This document shows, piece by piece, positions 16,461-31,000 of a stretch of DNA of 64,000 nt. Source of the DNA: Purshia tridentata (lineage: Eukaryota > Streptophyta > Magnoliopsida > Rosales > Rosaceae); the NCBI GenBank assembly GCA_003254885.1, contig QANT01003087.1, forward strand, positions 1 to 64,000, written 5' to 3'. The translations under genes and the position numbers were made by a program. The number at the start of each line of letters is the position of its first letter. The first letter of the stretch is position 1. Below the pieces are notes generated by a model that was given only the letters and a program-made list of their open reading frames with translations, searched no databases and was not told the origin of the DNA.

Positions 16461-16726
16461 AGTGTGTATGTATGTAACCACAAAAAACAGTAATACTTTT
16501 GAGCTGTACTCTGTTTCTCTGAGTAGAGTCAATACAGTGAGTGAGAGAGTGAGTGAGGCTCACAGTCCAGTCCTCTTCATCTTCTCTCTCTCTCTTTTAT
16601 TCATCTTCATTCCCTTTCCCTTCTTCTTTTTGCTTTTCCCTTTCACAATTCAAACAAACCCAAAAATTTTCTTTTTCATCTCCGAAAACAAATTACTTTC
16701 TCTTTGCACCCACATTTCTCTTTGTA

Positions 16727-17489
16727 ATGCCTGGATCTGAAGCTTCCCACTTTACCGACGAAGCTCCCACCGCTGCTATTCAGCTCAGGCTGCTCATTCT
16801 TCGCTGCAAACTGCAGGTTACCATCTTCACCTCTTTTTAATTGCTTACAGATCTGACTTGTATAGTTGTATGTACTGTCTGCCATTTTAAACATAGTTTT
16901 GGATACTGCATGAATGCCGTAATGCTAGCTTTTCCACTTAATTTCTGCACAACCCATTAATGCTTTCTCTTATTTTGTTGAATATTTCGGTCAATGTGCT
17001 TGCTTTGCTTTTAGAATAAAACCCAGTTTCTTGTAATGTTTGGATTAGGTTTATGTTGGTCAAATTGGCTTCTTTAACTTCTCCATCTGTAGTTGTTGAA
17101 CAACTCTAAGCTATCAAATTTTGCTTGTTTAGTTTGTACAACAGTGTATGAAAGGGTCCTTAACTTTTCTCACCCACTTCTGTATAATGTATTTACATTG
17201 CTTAACTGAAGGAAATAATAGTGTTAATTCCCAACAGCTGTACCCAATTTGACTAAACATTTTTCTCTCATTTAGGTTTTCAATTTAGCATTAATGCAAC
17301 AGTTAATTGAATTACATTTCATAAGTTGATTAATATTATTATTTTTCCTATGCTTCTATGACCCATGGAAAAATGTTTGACTTTACCTTCTTAATAAATG
17401 AATGCTTTGCATTATTGACCACCTAATCTTGTTTTGTGGTTTTCATGCTGAACCAGGAGATCGTGAGCCCTGGAGAGATTACATTTTAA
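16727..17489 (+). CDS. spliced 40-codon upstream ORF in the receptor kinase leader
   Basis: The leader exon ends at 16816 (CAG before GTTACC) and the next begins at 17457 (after AACCAG), giving a 641-bp 5' UTR intron. Across that junction an ORF stays open: 30 codons at 16727-16816 plus 10 codons and TAA at 17457-17489. It begins MPGSEASHFTDEAP and has a leucine-rich stretch IQLRLLILRC in the middle. It stops 48 nt before the main ATG at 17538, with no other ATG between. It is the first ATG after the predicted TATA box, so scanning ribosomes should meet it first. The donor is not a perfect consensus. Whether the peptide is conserved or translated cannot be told from one sequence. Confidence 0.5.
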
Positions 17490-17537
17490 TTTCTCTAGTC
17501 ACTTTCCTTCGTAGACTTTGGTCCCAAACAATTCCCC

Positions 17538-20223
17538 ATGAAGTCCTGTCTCTTTTCAGTTACTCCTGTCGTTTTTGTCATTGTCATTCTTCTTCCCCTG
17601 GTTTTTTCTGACCTGAATTCTGATAAGCAAGCACTTCTTGACTTTGCTAATGCTGTTCCCCATCGTCGTAACCTTAGTTGGGACGCTGCTACCCCAGTCT
17701 GCACGTCCTGGGTCGGTGTCACTTGCACTTCAAATGACACCCGAGTGATTACTCTCCGCCTCCCTGGAGTTGGATTTGTGGGTCCCATCCCGTCCAACAC
17801 CCTTGGCAAGCTAGATGCCCTCAGGATTCTCAGCCTTCGATCCAACCTCCTCAGTGGTAACCTTCCTTCTGATATTACCTCTCTTCCTGTACTCCAGAAC
17901 CTGTACCTTCAACATAACAACTTCTCTGGTGACATTCCTGCCTCGTTTTCACATCAACTCAATGTATTGGATCTTTCATTTAATTCCTTCAAAGGCAAAA
18001 TTCCAATAGCGATACGTAATTTGACACAACTCACAGGACTGAACCTCCAGAACAACACCCTTTCTGGACCCATACCTGATCTCACCCTACCTAAGCTCAG
18101 GCGTTTGAATTTAAGCTACAACCATCTTAATGGCTCTATCCCGTCATCCCTCCAAGGGTTCCCCAATTCATCCTTTGTGGGAAACTCACTTTTATGTGGA
18201 GCACCTCTTAAACCTTGCTCCCTCATCCCTCCCCCACCATCTCCTACTAACTCTTCACCACCACCAGTAGTTCCCCACAAACAAAGCTCCAAAAAGAAGC
18301 TGAAACTGGGAGTTATCATTGCTATTGCCACTGGAGGATCTGCGCTGCTGTTGCTTTTAGGCCTAATTATAGTACTCTGCTGTTTAAAGAAGAAAGATAA
18401 TGGAGGAACTAGTGTAATGAAAGGGAAGGCTTCTAGTGGTGGGAGGAGTGAGAAGCCCAAAGAGGAGTTTGGGAGTGGGGTGCAAGAACCTGAGAAGAAC
18501 AAACTAGTTTTCTTTGAAGGTTGTTCTTACAATTTTGATCTTGACGATTTGTTGAGGGCTTCAGCTGAAGTTTTGGGAAAAGGGAGTTATGGTACAGCGT
18601 ACAAGGCTGTCTTAGAGGAGGCAACAACAGTGGTAGTCAAAAGGTTGAAGGAAGTAGTTGTTGGGAAGAAGGACTTTGAACAGCAAATGGAGGTTGTCGG
18701 AAGAGTTGGACAGCATCCAAATGTTGTGCCACTCCGTGCTTATTATTACTCAAAGGATGAGAAGCTTCTGGTTTATGACTATATCCTAAATGGCAGCTTA
18801 TCTGCTCTTTTGCATGGTATGCATATTGCTACTCTTTTTGGCTTTCTTTTTACTTTCTCTTTCAAGGGTCGGGGTCCTTGGTTGAGGAATTAATTAAAGT
18901 TAATTTCCCACATGTCAGTCTGGTGTCATGTTGAACTTTCAAAACTCAATTTATGGAAGCAAGGGCAGGCAAGGACCTCACCAGATTTAAACTATAGTTA
19001 AAGAGTTTATGCAATAAATGTGTTGTGTACACTTAAGAAGATAAAGGTCCTTTGCCTTAATATCTGTGAGTGGGAATTTTATGTGCAGGTGTGCAGGAAA
19101 ATGCAGGTCATTGCCATGATCATTGTTGTGAAATACTTGCATAAACACAACTTTTTAAAGAGAGTTGTAATGAAATTTCACACTTGCAAGTGTATTAGCT
19201 CATTGTGCACCTAGTCGAGTATCACATTTAATGATGTTGTTATGTTGGGATTTCAGAGTTAATATCTTTGAGTCCAGTATTGAAAAATGATTGTCTGAGA
19301 TGCATAGTAAAGATCAGGTTACTGTTCTGCTTGCTTTCCCCATAACCAATATAAATATGAGGTATCTTTTCGATCTTTTATTGGGATTAGGATGTATGGA
19401 AACTCCCAGATTCCAAACTTCTTTTCAGTTAACTGAGCTAGGCAAGAAGCTTGTTACTTTTAATTCTTCTTGCCAAAGTCAATAAGTGGATCTATATTGG
19501 GACAACCTATTTAGAATCACATTTCTAGAGAATACGGCTGTCTGTTGAAGCATTTTCTTGTGCACCACTCAATGACTCAATTTTTATCTGATGTCAGGAA
19601 ACAGGGGAGACATAAGAACTCCATTAGACTGGGACTCCAGGGTAAAGATTTCACTTGGAACTGCAAGAGGAATTGCCCACATCCATTCTGTGGGTGGTCC
19701 AAAATTTACTCATGGAAATATCAAGTCCACAAATGTCCTGCTCAGCCAAGATCTTGAAGGGTGCATTTCTGATTTTGGCCTAACTCCTCTCATGAATGTT
19801 CCTGCCACTGCTCGTAGTGCAGGCTATCGGGCTCCAGAGGTGATTGAAACCCGTAAACACTCTCATAAATCAGATGTGTATAGCTTTGGTGTTGTCCTCC
19901 TTGAGATGCTAACTGGAAAAGCTCCTCTCCAATCGCCGGGGCGTGATGATATGGTTGATCTCCCCAGGTGGGTCCAGTCAGTTGTCAGGGAGGAATGGAC
20001 TGCAGAGGTTTTTGATGTTGAGCTGATGAGGTATCAAAACATTGAAGAAGAAATGGTGCAAATGTTGCAAATTGCAATGGCATGCGTGGCAAAAGTGCCA
20101 GACATGCGGCCTAATATGGAAGAAGTTGTAAGAATGATTGAAGAAATCCGGCAATCTGACTCAGAAAACCGGCCATCTTCCGAAGAGAATAAATCAAAGG
20201 ACTCAAATGTGCAGACTCCTTGA
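17538..20223 (+). CDS. LRR receptor-like kinase, probable pseudokinase (At5g58300-like)
   Basis: Two exons, 17538-18816 and 19598-20223, joining G|GA in frame to 634 residues. Signal peptide about 1-24, LRR N-cap with CTSWVGVTC, about five leucine-rich repeats (about 70-205), a proline-rich juxtamembrane stretch, one membrane helix (about 258-283), and a cytosolic kinase-like domain (about 340-620). The glycine loop GKGSYG (347-352) and the lysine K368 in VVVK are present, and the DFG is kept (485-487). The HRD catalytic motif is replaced by HGN (465-467), so the catalytic aspartate is missing. That matches the LRR-III group annotated as probable inactive receptor kinases, thought to work as scaffolds or co-receptors. 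Ligand unknown. An upstream ORF precedes it. In Arabidopsis the neighbour of RPT3 is the same kind of kinase, which supports the family call. Confidence 0.93.
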
Positions 20224-21752
20224 CCACTAAAACTTGTTGCTGTTCCCAGATCTCAGTACGTTCTTAGAAATTCATATATTTTCATCTGATTAGGGAAGCA
20301 TAGAACATTATGTAAATGCCTTTGCCTCCTAAGGTTTTCCCAATCATTATTCAATTGCATTTGTAGAGTGGGAATCAATCCAATTGTGCGGTTTTGCTTA
20401 GGTAGTTAGGTGGGGTTTTTTTTGTCTTTTCATGATTTCTTGTAATATGTATTTTTAACACAATGAATTAATTGATCATTATCTTCATTCAAGAGCTTCT
20501 GTGATGTCCAAGCAAAAGTATGTTGGTTTTGGGAACAAGGCTAGATGTGTTTATAGGATTTTCCCTCAGAGTCGTTCATACATTTCAGTATGTTGTTGGG
20601 AAATGCTTCATAACCCAATTTTCTTTTTTATTTTCTTCTTCTAACGAGTCTTATCGCATATGGTGCGGTTTATGAAATTGTGGGAAAACAAAAGAAGTTG
20701 GGTCGGATCGGTATATTATCCGCGACAGATTCCTTCGAAGGACAATTAGCTGCCAAATAGTGTTGAGATGACCAAAATGGAATATTGTTAAGATATTTCC
20801 CTTCTTGTTTAGCGTTGAAAGACTTAATAGAATGATCAATAAATTGTGGCCACCAAAAAATAAAAAAATAAAAAATGTAAAGAAAAGTAATTTTGCAGCT
20901 GTGCAATAGAAAAGTAATTTTGCAGTTGTGCAATAGAAAAGTAATTTTAAATGTAAAGAAATGCGAATCAGACATAAGAAACAATATTCTTTATTAGATA
21001 ACCAAGAGTTGGATGTACTTAGTATCAATAATGCTATTCTTACTATATTTTTATACCATTTTATGTGTCATTATTGTACTGGACAGGGTATCTCCTTATT
21101 TTTAAGATTTTTACTTTTTTTTTAGTGTTCAGTGTATTAATGTCATGTAATTGTCACGTAAAATAGTATAAAATTATGATATGAAAATGTGGTAAGTATA
21201 GCATTGTTGACTTAGCATTACTCAAACACTTTATCAATTCATTTAGTAAAATAATAATAACTCTTCCATTTTACACAAAGAATGGGACGGATGGGTAGAG
21301 TTCTAAAACTCTACATATTTAGCAACATTTATCAACAAAAAAAAGAATAAGAAAAATAATAGGAAGGGCAATCAAACAAAAATATAAAACTGTTAAATAA
21401 TTGTGGGTCGGACTTGAAGAATAAAGTAGGCTATGCAAGAAATGAATGAATGAGCCCATACATAGTCAAGTCAATGACTCAATGATGGTAGTGGTGGTGG
21501 GCCTTATGGCCCAAACAGGGACATACAAGCAAAGAATCAACACCCTACACGCCCACACGGACATAAACAATCGAATAAAGTAAGAATTACGTGTGGGGCC
21601 CCAGGATCAGAGGGACCAGATTTACAAGTAAGGGTGAGTGTGGGTGGGAACGGAGAGATTTGGTATAACTCAGGGACTTCGTAGCAAAACAAAAGGTGGG
21701 GTAGGCAGTAATATGGCTGTAATAAGGACGTAAATCCTACGCTAAGTTGGAA
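20224..21752. other. spacer between receptor kinase and UBC gene
   Basis: The kinase 3' UTR probably runs to about 20480. The rest is AT-rich, with the short repeat at 20881-20948. GGGCC/GGCCC motifs at about 21498-21513 and 21597 lie within 300 bp of the UBC TATA box and may be part of its promoter. No gene is supported. Confidence 0.5.
20881..20948. repeat. 27-bp tandem repeat, 2.5 copies
   Basis: Units at 20881-20907 and 20908-20934 differ at one base; a partial third unit runs to 20948. The array is bracketed by matching AAATGTAAAGAAA stretches on both sides. No function is visible. Confidence 0.85.
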
Positions 21753-21759
21753 TATAAAG
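21753..21759 (+). promoter_or_regulatory. TATA box of the UBC gene
   Basis: TATAAAG lies about 30 bp before a CT-rich leader. The leader contains a 5' UTR intron: donor near 21936, acceptor near 22094 or 22118. Confidence 0.55.
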
Positions 21760-22164
21760 AGAGAAAATTCTAGAAACAAGTCTTCGCTTGCCTTCTCTTT
21801 TTCTTATATTTTTATATTGAATAAAAAAATATAAATATTTATTTCAGAATCTTTTCTTCCTAGCCCTCTGGATCTCTGATTGTGTCAACTAAATCTCGTA
21901 GTCTCGTTCCTCCTTCTCTCCTGATTTTTTTAGAGGTATTTTCTTTTTCATGAATTCTCTATTATTATTGTTGGTGTTTTCATTATTAAATATGATCTGG
22001 GTGTTTACGTTTTGATCTCGGATCGGTGTTTGTTGTTGTTTGAATCGTATTTGATTTTGGAATATTTGATTTGGGTGTGGGTTGTTTACTTTAGGCTCAC
22101 GATCTAGGGTTGATTCAGGTGTTTTTCGGGTTTTCTGGTTGTGTTTGATTGGCTGCGCGTAATT

Positions 22165-24149
<1,985 letters not shown>

Positions 24150-26916
24150 CAATGCGGAGATCTTCAGCATTTGTAAAAGGCTGCAAATGAATTCTATCTC
24201 TTTTTTAAGTAAACATTGGAAATATTGGAAATTTCTCTCATTTGTGCGACTTAAAATTGATTAAGGAACTTGGTTCCCATTTTGTGAATATTCATTTGAA
24301 GGCGTTGGAGATGGGAACAAAAAAAAACTGTAATGTATCTTTGTTATGTCATTGTTAAGTGAATGGTTTGTTTGTTGATCTGCTACTCTTAAATGATTTA
24401 AGAAATAATGCTTTGAGGGCACAATTGCTTAGATCGCTTGTGTATCGGTTAGTGTATGGTTTTCACCGTGTAAATCATTGCGGGGAAGTATATCCTATAC
24501 TTGCTTAACCCACTTACGTTTCATGTGAAGACTTGAAAAGGGGTTTTGTTCAGATTGATGAATTGTGTAATGGCATGCGAATTGGCATTCTTTTTTGTTC
24601 GATTCTTTATTCGTACTTTAGAACTCTTCATGCGACATGCATTTCCTTCTTCTTGTCCTTGTTTCTTCGAATCTTTGAATGCATGGTTCATTTTTTCCTT
24701 TCTGGAATTTTGAGTGTATGACTTGTGATTTTACCATCTTGACTGTGTGCTAGCTTAAACCAACGATGGACTACGATGGCTTCAATGAATTGGGTCTTTT
24801 GCGAGAACATTAAGTCATGATCGTTCATATCCATCCTTTTCTGTGCTGGTTATTATGATAGAGACAAAAGTTATGGTCGTGTTATGTGTTATGTATAGAT
24901 ATAGTATGCGAGGTTTCTTCTATCTACGTGTCCCCATCGAGCAGCTATTAGCTTTAAACATGTGAATTGGATGCAAATACGTGACACCAATGGATAGTTC
25001 ATGCCGTGGGAATGACGGGGTTGTGTTTTGAATCTTGATTTCTATAACCCACGTGGCCTGGTGGGTGCTTCTTCTTCTGATATCATTAAAACAGTGGATC
25101 AATTGTCACATATTGTTAATGCCTTAGTATGTGACTTTGTAACATGCAGCAGAGTGTAATAGTAATAATACAAAGAGCAGGAGTAGGTCATGCATGATTT
25201 AAAGAAAACGTCACTAGTTTAGATGTTGCTGGAAACTCCATTAATTAGTGTGTACTTTGAGGGGAAAATAGCTTTATTAACTTATCGCTTGGTTGACAAG
25301 CAAAGAGGGTGACCACTGCAATCCCCCCAGTGTTTTTGCCTAACTCTAGTGCATGATTGCTCATGTGCTGACTGATGAATTGGGGTGTGTTCTGTTGCCT
25401 TTGCTTGTTGCCCAAGCATTAACCAACTCTAGCAACTTTTTCAACGTTTTTAGTGCCTTATTTATTTAATTTTAAGCCTAGTAGCATGCAGTACCCTTTT
25501 CATTATGCAATGCCCATTTGACATATTTCATTTTTGCAACTAATTTTATGTTGACTGAATCCATCCCTTGCTTAAAATAATCTTGTGAGCTGCTGCGCAT
25601 CATGCATCTATTTCTTTTATTTATTTTCTGTAAAATAGAATACTAGTGTTTATTATAGACCATGGGTGCCCTTTGGCAAGGGCAATAGTGACATAATAAT
25701 CTTAGCCTGCAGTGATAGCGAAGTGAGAATGCCTTCAAAATAAGTTTGATGAGTTCATTCATATTAATTTATGGTACGAATATTGTGTGATGTAAAAGTG
25801 AAAATATATTCATTAATATTCAATTGTGGAAGGTGTGTGTGGTAAAACTTTCTGCTTTAGTACCCAATTGACTAATTTATGTTGGAGGGAGTCAAGAAAG
25901 TTATTAAAATTGGGTCCAGCTGATATCTGTATACTGGATGATGATATGGCCTGGCATGCACCTATCTCTGTTGAATCACTTGAATCGAACTGAGTCAGAA
26001 GTGGCACACCAATTCACAGTTGAGTAAGCTGCAGAGTGCAGAGGCCGTGCACAGTAAAAAGTAAAACAGCTTCCCAATTCCTAGGTGGAAAAAAGAGGTT
26101 CACACTGCATGGTCGGTTTTAAAAAAACATGTAAAACTAGAGCTGTCGATCGAATCCGTCTGCTTCTTTTATTACGTGTTAATGATTAATTGAATTTTGA
26201 CGTGCTATTAACATTATCAACTTAATTACTTGAAAAAATATCCACCTTTTTAATATTAACGAATTTATAACGCGAGGTTATCATAAGAAAAGTTTTGTAT
26301 AGATTACTTTCATACGACATGTATGCATCTACCAACAAAGGTACATATGATTAGCACCATGTTAGTTGAATTATACAGTGCTTCCACAAAGAAGTGGAAA
26401 AAGACATATAATTAAGGAAAGGTTTGTAGTGTTTTACATGTAATTAAAAAGACCGGAAACATGAAGTGAAGTGGGATTGTTTGTTAGTGAAAGTTTTGTA
26501 TAGATTACTTTCATACGACATGTATCATGTTAGTTGAATTATACAGTGCTTCCACAAAGAAGTGGAAAAAAACATATAATTAAGGAAAGGTTTGTAGTGT
26601 TTTACATGTAATTAAAAAGACGGGAAACATGAAGTGAAGTGGGATTGTTTGTTAGTGAGGAAGAAGAGGAAAGAGACGATATTGGGCTACTGACACGTCA
26701 ACCGAGGCAGGTAGCTGGAAGCAGGCTTCCCGCTTTACCCCTTCACACACTCACTCACGAGATTTTATTTATATGATTTGAAATAATAAAACATAAAAGA
26801 AAAAACCACAGAAATTAAGAAAAGAAAAAACAAGGAGAGAGAGATACTCATCATACTCATAAAGAAAAGAAAAACAGTCCACTCCTATGTATGAATGACT
26901 CCATGCTTTCACTCGC
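24150..26916. other. spacer between UBC and the CRF gene
   Basis: UBC 3' UTR to about 24400, then AT-rich sequence without a supported gene. It holds the 201-bp tandem duplication at 26290-26658. The final 260 bases before the CRF TATA box contain a GACACGTCAACC stretch at about 26691, which combines an ACGT core and a W-box-like core. Confidence 0.5.
26290..26658. repeat. tandem duplication in the CRF upstream region, 201 and 168 bp
   Basis: Copy 1 is 26290-26490 and copy 2 is 26491-26658. They are nearly identical; copy 2 lacks one 33-base block. The pair ends about 260 bp before the CRF TATA box, so it may duplicate promoter sites. Which sites is not evident. Confidence 0.9.
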
Positions 26917-26924
26917 TATATATA
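26917..26924 (+). promoter_or_regulatory. TATA box of the CRF gene
   Basis: TATATATA followed by a pyrimidine-rich leader. A start near 26950 gives a leader of about 300 nt that contains both uORFs listed below. Confidence 0.6.
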
Positions 26925-27048
26925 CCCTTCACCCCTGCCATTTCTCTCCGTTTTCCTCTCTCCCCCTTTCTTGTGCTTTGTTCCACAGTAAAAAGCTGGT
27001 TTCTTGCCCTTCACTACCCGCTTGTCCTCTAATTTCAAGCTTCTTTAA

Positions 27049-27102
27049 ATGACTCTTTCACCGTATCCAATCTCAGATTCTGTCTGTCACCTCACCCTCT
27101 AG
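27049..27102 (+). CDS. uORF 1 of the CRF leader, 17 codons
   Basis: ATG ACT CTT to TAG, fully inside the predicted leader. It ends 155 nt before the main start. Length and position suit a translation-dampening uORF; no translation evidence is available from sequence. Confidence 0.35.
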   Translation: MTLSPYPISDSVCHLTL

Positions 27103-27195
27103 TATTCAAAACTCACCATACTTCTTCACTCTGTCACTCACTACTCCTCCGTAATTAGTACTGTTTTTATACGCTTTTGCCTAATTCAGTTCTTG

Positions 27196-27261
27196 ATGTT
27201 GCTCCAGTACAAAAACATACCCATCTTCTCCATTTCCTTTCTTCTACCTCACAATCCATGA
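27196..27261 (+). CDS. uORF 2 of the CRF leader, 21 codons, overlapping the main start
   Basis: ATG TTG CTC to TGA. The stop TGA occupies 27259-27261, so it shares bases with the CRF start codon at 27258 (ATGA). The peptide is hydrophobic in its second half ([11 protein letters not shown]). The overlap would let a terminating ribosome restart locally at the CRF ATG, or at the in-frame ATG directly after it. Confidence 0.4.
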   Translation: MLLQYKNIPIFSISFLLPHNP

Positions 27262-28076
27262 TGAGCTTCGAGAGAAACTCCTCTTCCGTACATCCCATGG
27301 TCAAATTTTCAGAGCAAGTTACCACTATGAGAAAGCTCATCCATGAAACCCAAAACCCACCCGCCAAACCCACCCGGGTACCTCAAAAGCTTGTTCGGAT
27401 CATACTCACCGACGCCGACGCCACCGACTCCTCCAGCGACGACGATGAGGGTTTCGTACGGAGAGTCAAGCGCCATATCAGGCAGATCAGCTTGGAGCCA
27501 TCTTCATCACCTTCTTCTTCTTTCACTTTCAACTCCTCTGCTTCTAAGCTCCCCAAGCAAGCCCAACCCACCAAGAGACCCGTACCGACTTTGCCGGAAT
27601 CGGTCCCTACTTGCCGGAAAAAGTTCAGGGGCGTCCGCCGGAGACCTTGGGGTCGCTGGGCTGCCGAAATCAGGGACCCGACCCGACGCAAGCGGGTCTG
27701 GCTCGGCACCTTTGACACGGCAGAGGAAGCTGCCACCGTCTACGACAGAGCGGCGGTGAAGCTCAAAGGTCCTAATGCCGTCACCAACTTTCCTGACGCC
27801 GTTAAAACTGAGACGGTTGCTGAGGTCCCCACTTTGGAGGTATACGGTTGTGGGCCCTGTGGCTCGCCGCCCAACGAGGCAGCTTTGTCTCCCACGTCCG
27901 TTCTTCGTTACGACGAGCCAACGCCGTTTGACGGTTTCCGTTACGTTGATGCCTTTGGGTTTGACATCGACATGCCGTTAAGCCTGCCTGATATTATGCT
28001 GTCCAGCGACAACTTTGCCCACGACGATTTCGGCGAGTTTGACGTCAATGATTTCTTGGTTGACGTCATTTCGTAA
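27258..28076 (+). CDS. AP2/ERF transcription factor, cytokinin response factor (CRF) type
   Basis: One exon, 272 residues. The frame is open 27 codons further upstream but without an ATG, so the first ATG at 27258 (followed by a second at 27261) is taken as the start. The CRF domain lies at about 39-63 ([19 protein letters not shown], then an acidic run). The AP2/ERF DNA-binding domain lies at about 122-178 ([19 protein letters not shown] onward, with the [12 protein letters not shown] helix). SPTSVL at 211-216 matches the putative MAP-kinase phosphorylation motif of CRFs, and the C-terminus is acidic, as in activation regions. CRFs are nuclear activators downstream of two-component cytokinin signalling and of stress. 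Lack of introns is normal for the group. It is likely closest to the CRF1-CRF6 clade; the exact paralog is not decided here. Two uORFs precede it. Confidence 0.93.
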   Translation: MMSFERNSSSVHPMVKFSEQVTTMRKLIHETQNPPAKPTRVPQKLVRIILTDADATDSSSDDDEGFVRRVKRHIRQISLEPSSSPSSSFTFNSSASKLPKQAQPTKRPVPTLPESVPTCRKKFRGVRRRPWGRWAAEIRDPTRRKRVWLGTFDTAEEAATVYDRAAVKLKGPNAVTNFPDAVKTETVAEVPTLEVYGCGPCGSPPNEAALSPTSVLRYDEPTPFDGFRYVDAFGFDIDMPLSLPDIMLSSDNFAHDDFGEFDVNDFLVDVIS

Positions 28077-31000
28077 GCCCAGCAATACGTTACGCGTGTC
28101 ATGTCCGGCACTGTGATACGTGGGAGATACGGTGCGTTTTGTAATTTTGCTTCTGACTGTGGAGCTGATTACTGTGACGTGGCACCAGTGTGACTGGAGA
28201 CGGAAGCTGAGTGTATAATGGAATTCCGAAAATGTCGTCAATTAGTTTTGCCTGCACAAACTTTGGAGTGTTCCGGTGAAAAAAAAAAAGTTACTTGAGT
28301 GTAATTATAGTGGAGTAAAGCCGATTCTATCCGATATACTCGGCGATTTTGTTAGAAATTTGGTAATTGGTACTTTTATATTGCTGTGGAATTGTAATTA
28401 AATATGATAATTATTTTATTGATATTGTCAAGGAGAGGAGAACCTGGAGAAGAGAAGTTGGGTAAATCATAAATGAATTGAAGGGTGTGCTTGATTCCTT
28501 GGACATCACGCCTGGCGTTGAAAAACCAAAGGCATAATTATTATTTTGTAATGATTTATTATTTCATATCTCAATTAAATTGAATATTAAAATTAGATTG
28601 CTGTTTGCTGGTGGCTTCTTTGGTTTATTCCACGGAATGGAATGAATTTTCTTCTTCCTCTTAATGTTCTAAGCTTCAACAGTTAGACACGTGTTCAAAA
28701 CATGCAGCTTTCAGAGTCCATTAGTCATGCTTTGAGTTGGGGCATTTGTCGGATATCCTACCTGGTCTCCATCAAATTTTATAAACGGGAATATTAAATA
28801 GGACAACACTATCTGATTGCTTTATCTTTTATTTTTGTTGATATTTTGCAGATTTAACAAAAACAATTTGACATATTCTGATATTCATACATACCCATCA
28901 CATAGTTAAGATCATATTTCTTAGAGAACAAAAAAACATCTGAAAGGGTATCTACTTATGTAAATGAATTCAAAGTATATGAGAGATATATGAACGTTTG
29001 ACAATTATTGGTACCTAAAGTTAATTAAACTAATTCCACTTTATATTATCTAAATGAGTTTTTGGAGTCAGAGTACAACTCTACTACCATGTCAAACAGT
29101 AACTTTTTAAAAATTCAGCAATTGTCATAATACATCCACATGAAAATTGAATCCCAAAACATACTGTAATACACTCACTACCCTTGGCTTTCTAGATTCG
29201 AAGATTGCCTTGAAAGACTATTCAACATATAGTGGACTTTAAACAAGAGCCACAAATATGACATATAAGGAAACAAAGACTTTTTAGAACCCATTAAAGG
29301 TCTATGGATTAAAAAAAACTCACTAAGAATCTTAATACATGAAAGATTCACTTGGATCCTAGACATCTAATAAATAATTTGTAATTTAACGATTCATATT
29401 ATTCATACAATTATAAAAATAAAAAGTATTCTAACACACTGGGGGTGTTCTCAACAAAGAATTTTAATATATTTTCATAAAATCCATCAAAATTTAAGAA
29501 GAATTGGCTAGCTTCTCATAGTCTTTGTTATTTAAACAAAATTTATCCAAATCTATCAAACTTCATTACTCAATGAAATCCATGAACTTTTTAAAACATG
29601 TGAATTTTAATAAATTTGTATAGACTTTTAAAATCTATTAATATTATGAGTTAAAGACATCCTTTAATTGAAATAAAAAAATGAAGGTAGGCCATGGCTG
29701 ATGGCCCCCACCGAGAGTGGGTTAGTGGTTAATAATAGGCCAATGGGGGGTGAGAAGCCAGAATTATGCATGATGGTATAAGTGGGTACCGGCGGCTGCG
29801 AAGTGGGAGTTGCCGAATTCAAAGGCGAATGGATGATGGGATTGGCGGGAGAGGAAATTGGGTAGCGTAGTCTTCGTGGATGATTTTTGGAAGGGCATGC
29901 GTTTCAAAGGCAGAGAGGCAGATACAGGACGGGATTTGGTGGGCCCCACCGGTTGGTGACCAAACAGATTTGAAAGTAACGAAACCCCAAACCTGGCCCA
30001 TTCACGGCCCTATTAACCACAGCCGCCTCGCATTTTTTATTATTTTATTTACTCCCAAATTAGGACTGTAGGTGCCACTCTCCATTTCCTGTTCATTGTT
30101 TTTTTCTGCTCTGCCAAGCAGTTGGTCCATTAATTGCACATGGAATATACAATGGTCACATATATTACCATTTAGTTTTCAAAATATGACATATATTACC
30201 AATACCACCCATCCAAAAATATCCCAATTCTTAGAATCTGATTTCAATATATCATTGTCAAAACTCGTGGTGACTCTTTGCTTCCTACCAGTAGCACACA
30301 TCACAAGTCAGAACAAAACCCAACATAAAATCTCATTTGTTTTATTCATGTAAATTAGCCTATTGACAAGGACAGAAGCAAATGTGCTTGATATATCAAT
30401 AGCTTCTTCAAATTGAGTAAAAATTGAACAGTTTATTGACTCATAAAACCAGTTTTTAATTTTATTTTGTAGGGCTCTTCTTAGAAGATACAATGAAATC
30501 ATTAGCCCATTTGGTTTTGTTGAGGTGTAGATGGAGATCAAGTTTTGGCGACAGGATATTTTCCTATAAATTTCAGAGGATGAGGTGGAACACACTAATA
30601 CTATATACTCTGTATCTTTGTTTCTGGTTTTAATTAGAATAAAGCCATCTATCTTTTTGTATATACATATGAATAAGATTTCAATACGATTGTTATGTAC
30701 GCTCACAAGTCACAAATCACGTAATGAAAAAAATATAAATACATAAAATATATAAGGTGGTTTCATAAAATTTTCATGTGTTTGTTGCATATATAATTCA
30801 GCTAGTGTACTGTGTATATTAAAAAATCAATGGAGAAAGTGAATATCTTGGATTTTAACGAAAACCCTGAATTCAGATATTGTATTCATAAAAGAGTGAT
30901 ATTGAATTCCGTGAAGACCCACCTGCAATGGATAAGAACAACCATAAAGGGTATACATGCAACTAATATATATAAAGTATATAATTAAGCATTTAAATGG

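Noticed and set aside
29764-30071. Overlapping frames with slightly raised GC on both strands
   Set aside because: No domain, no splice-consistent neighbours and no conserved motif.
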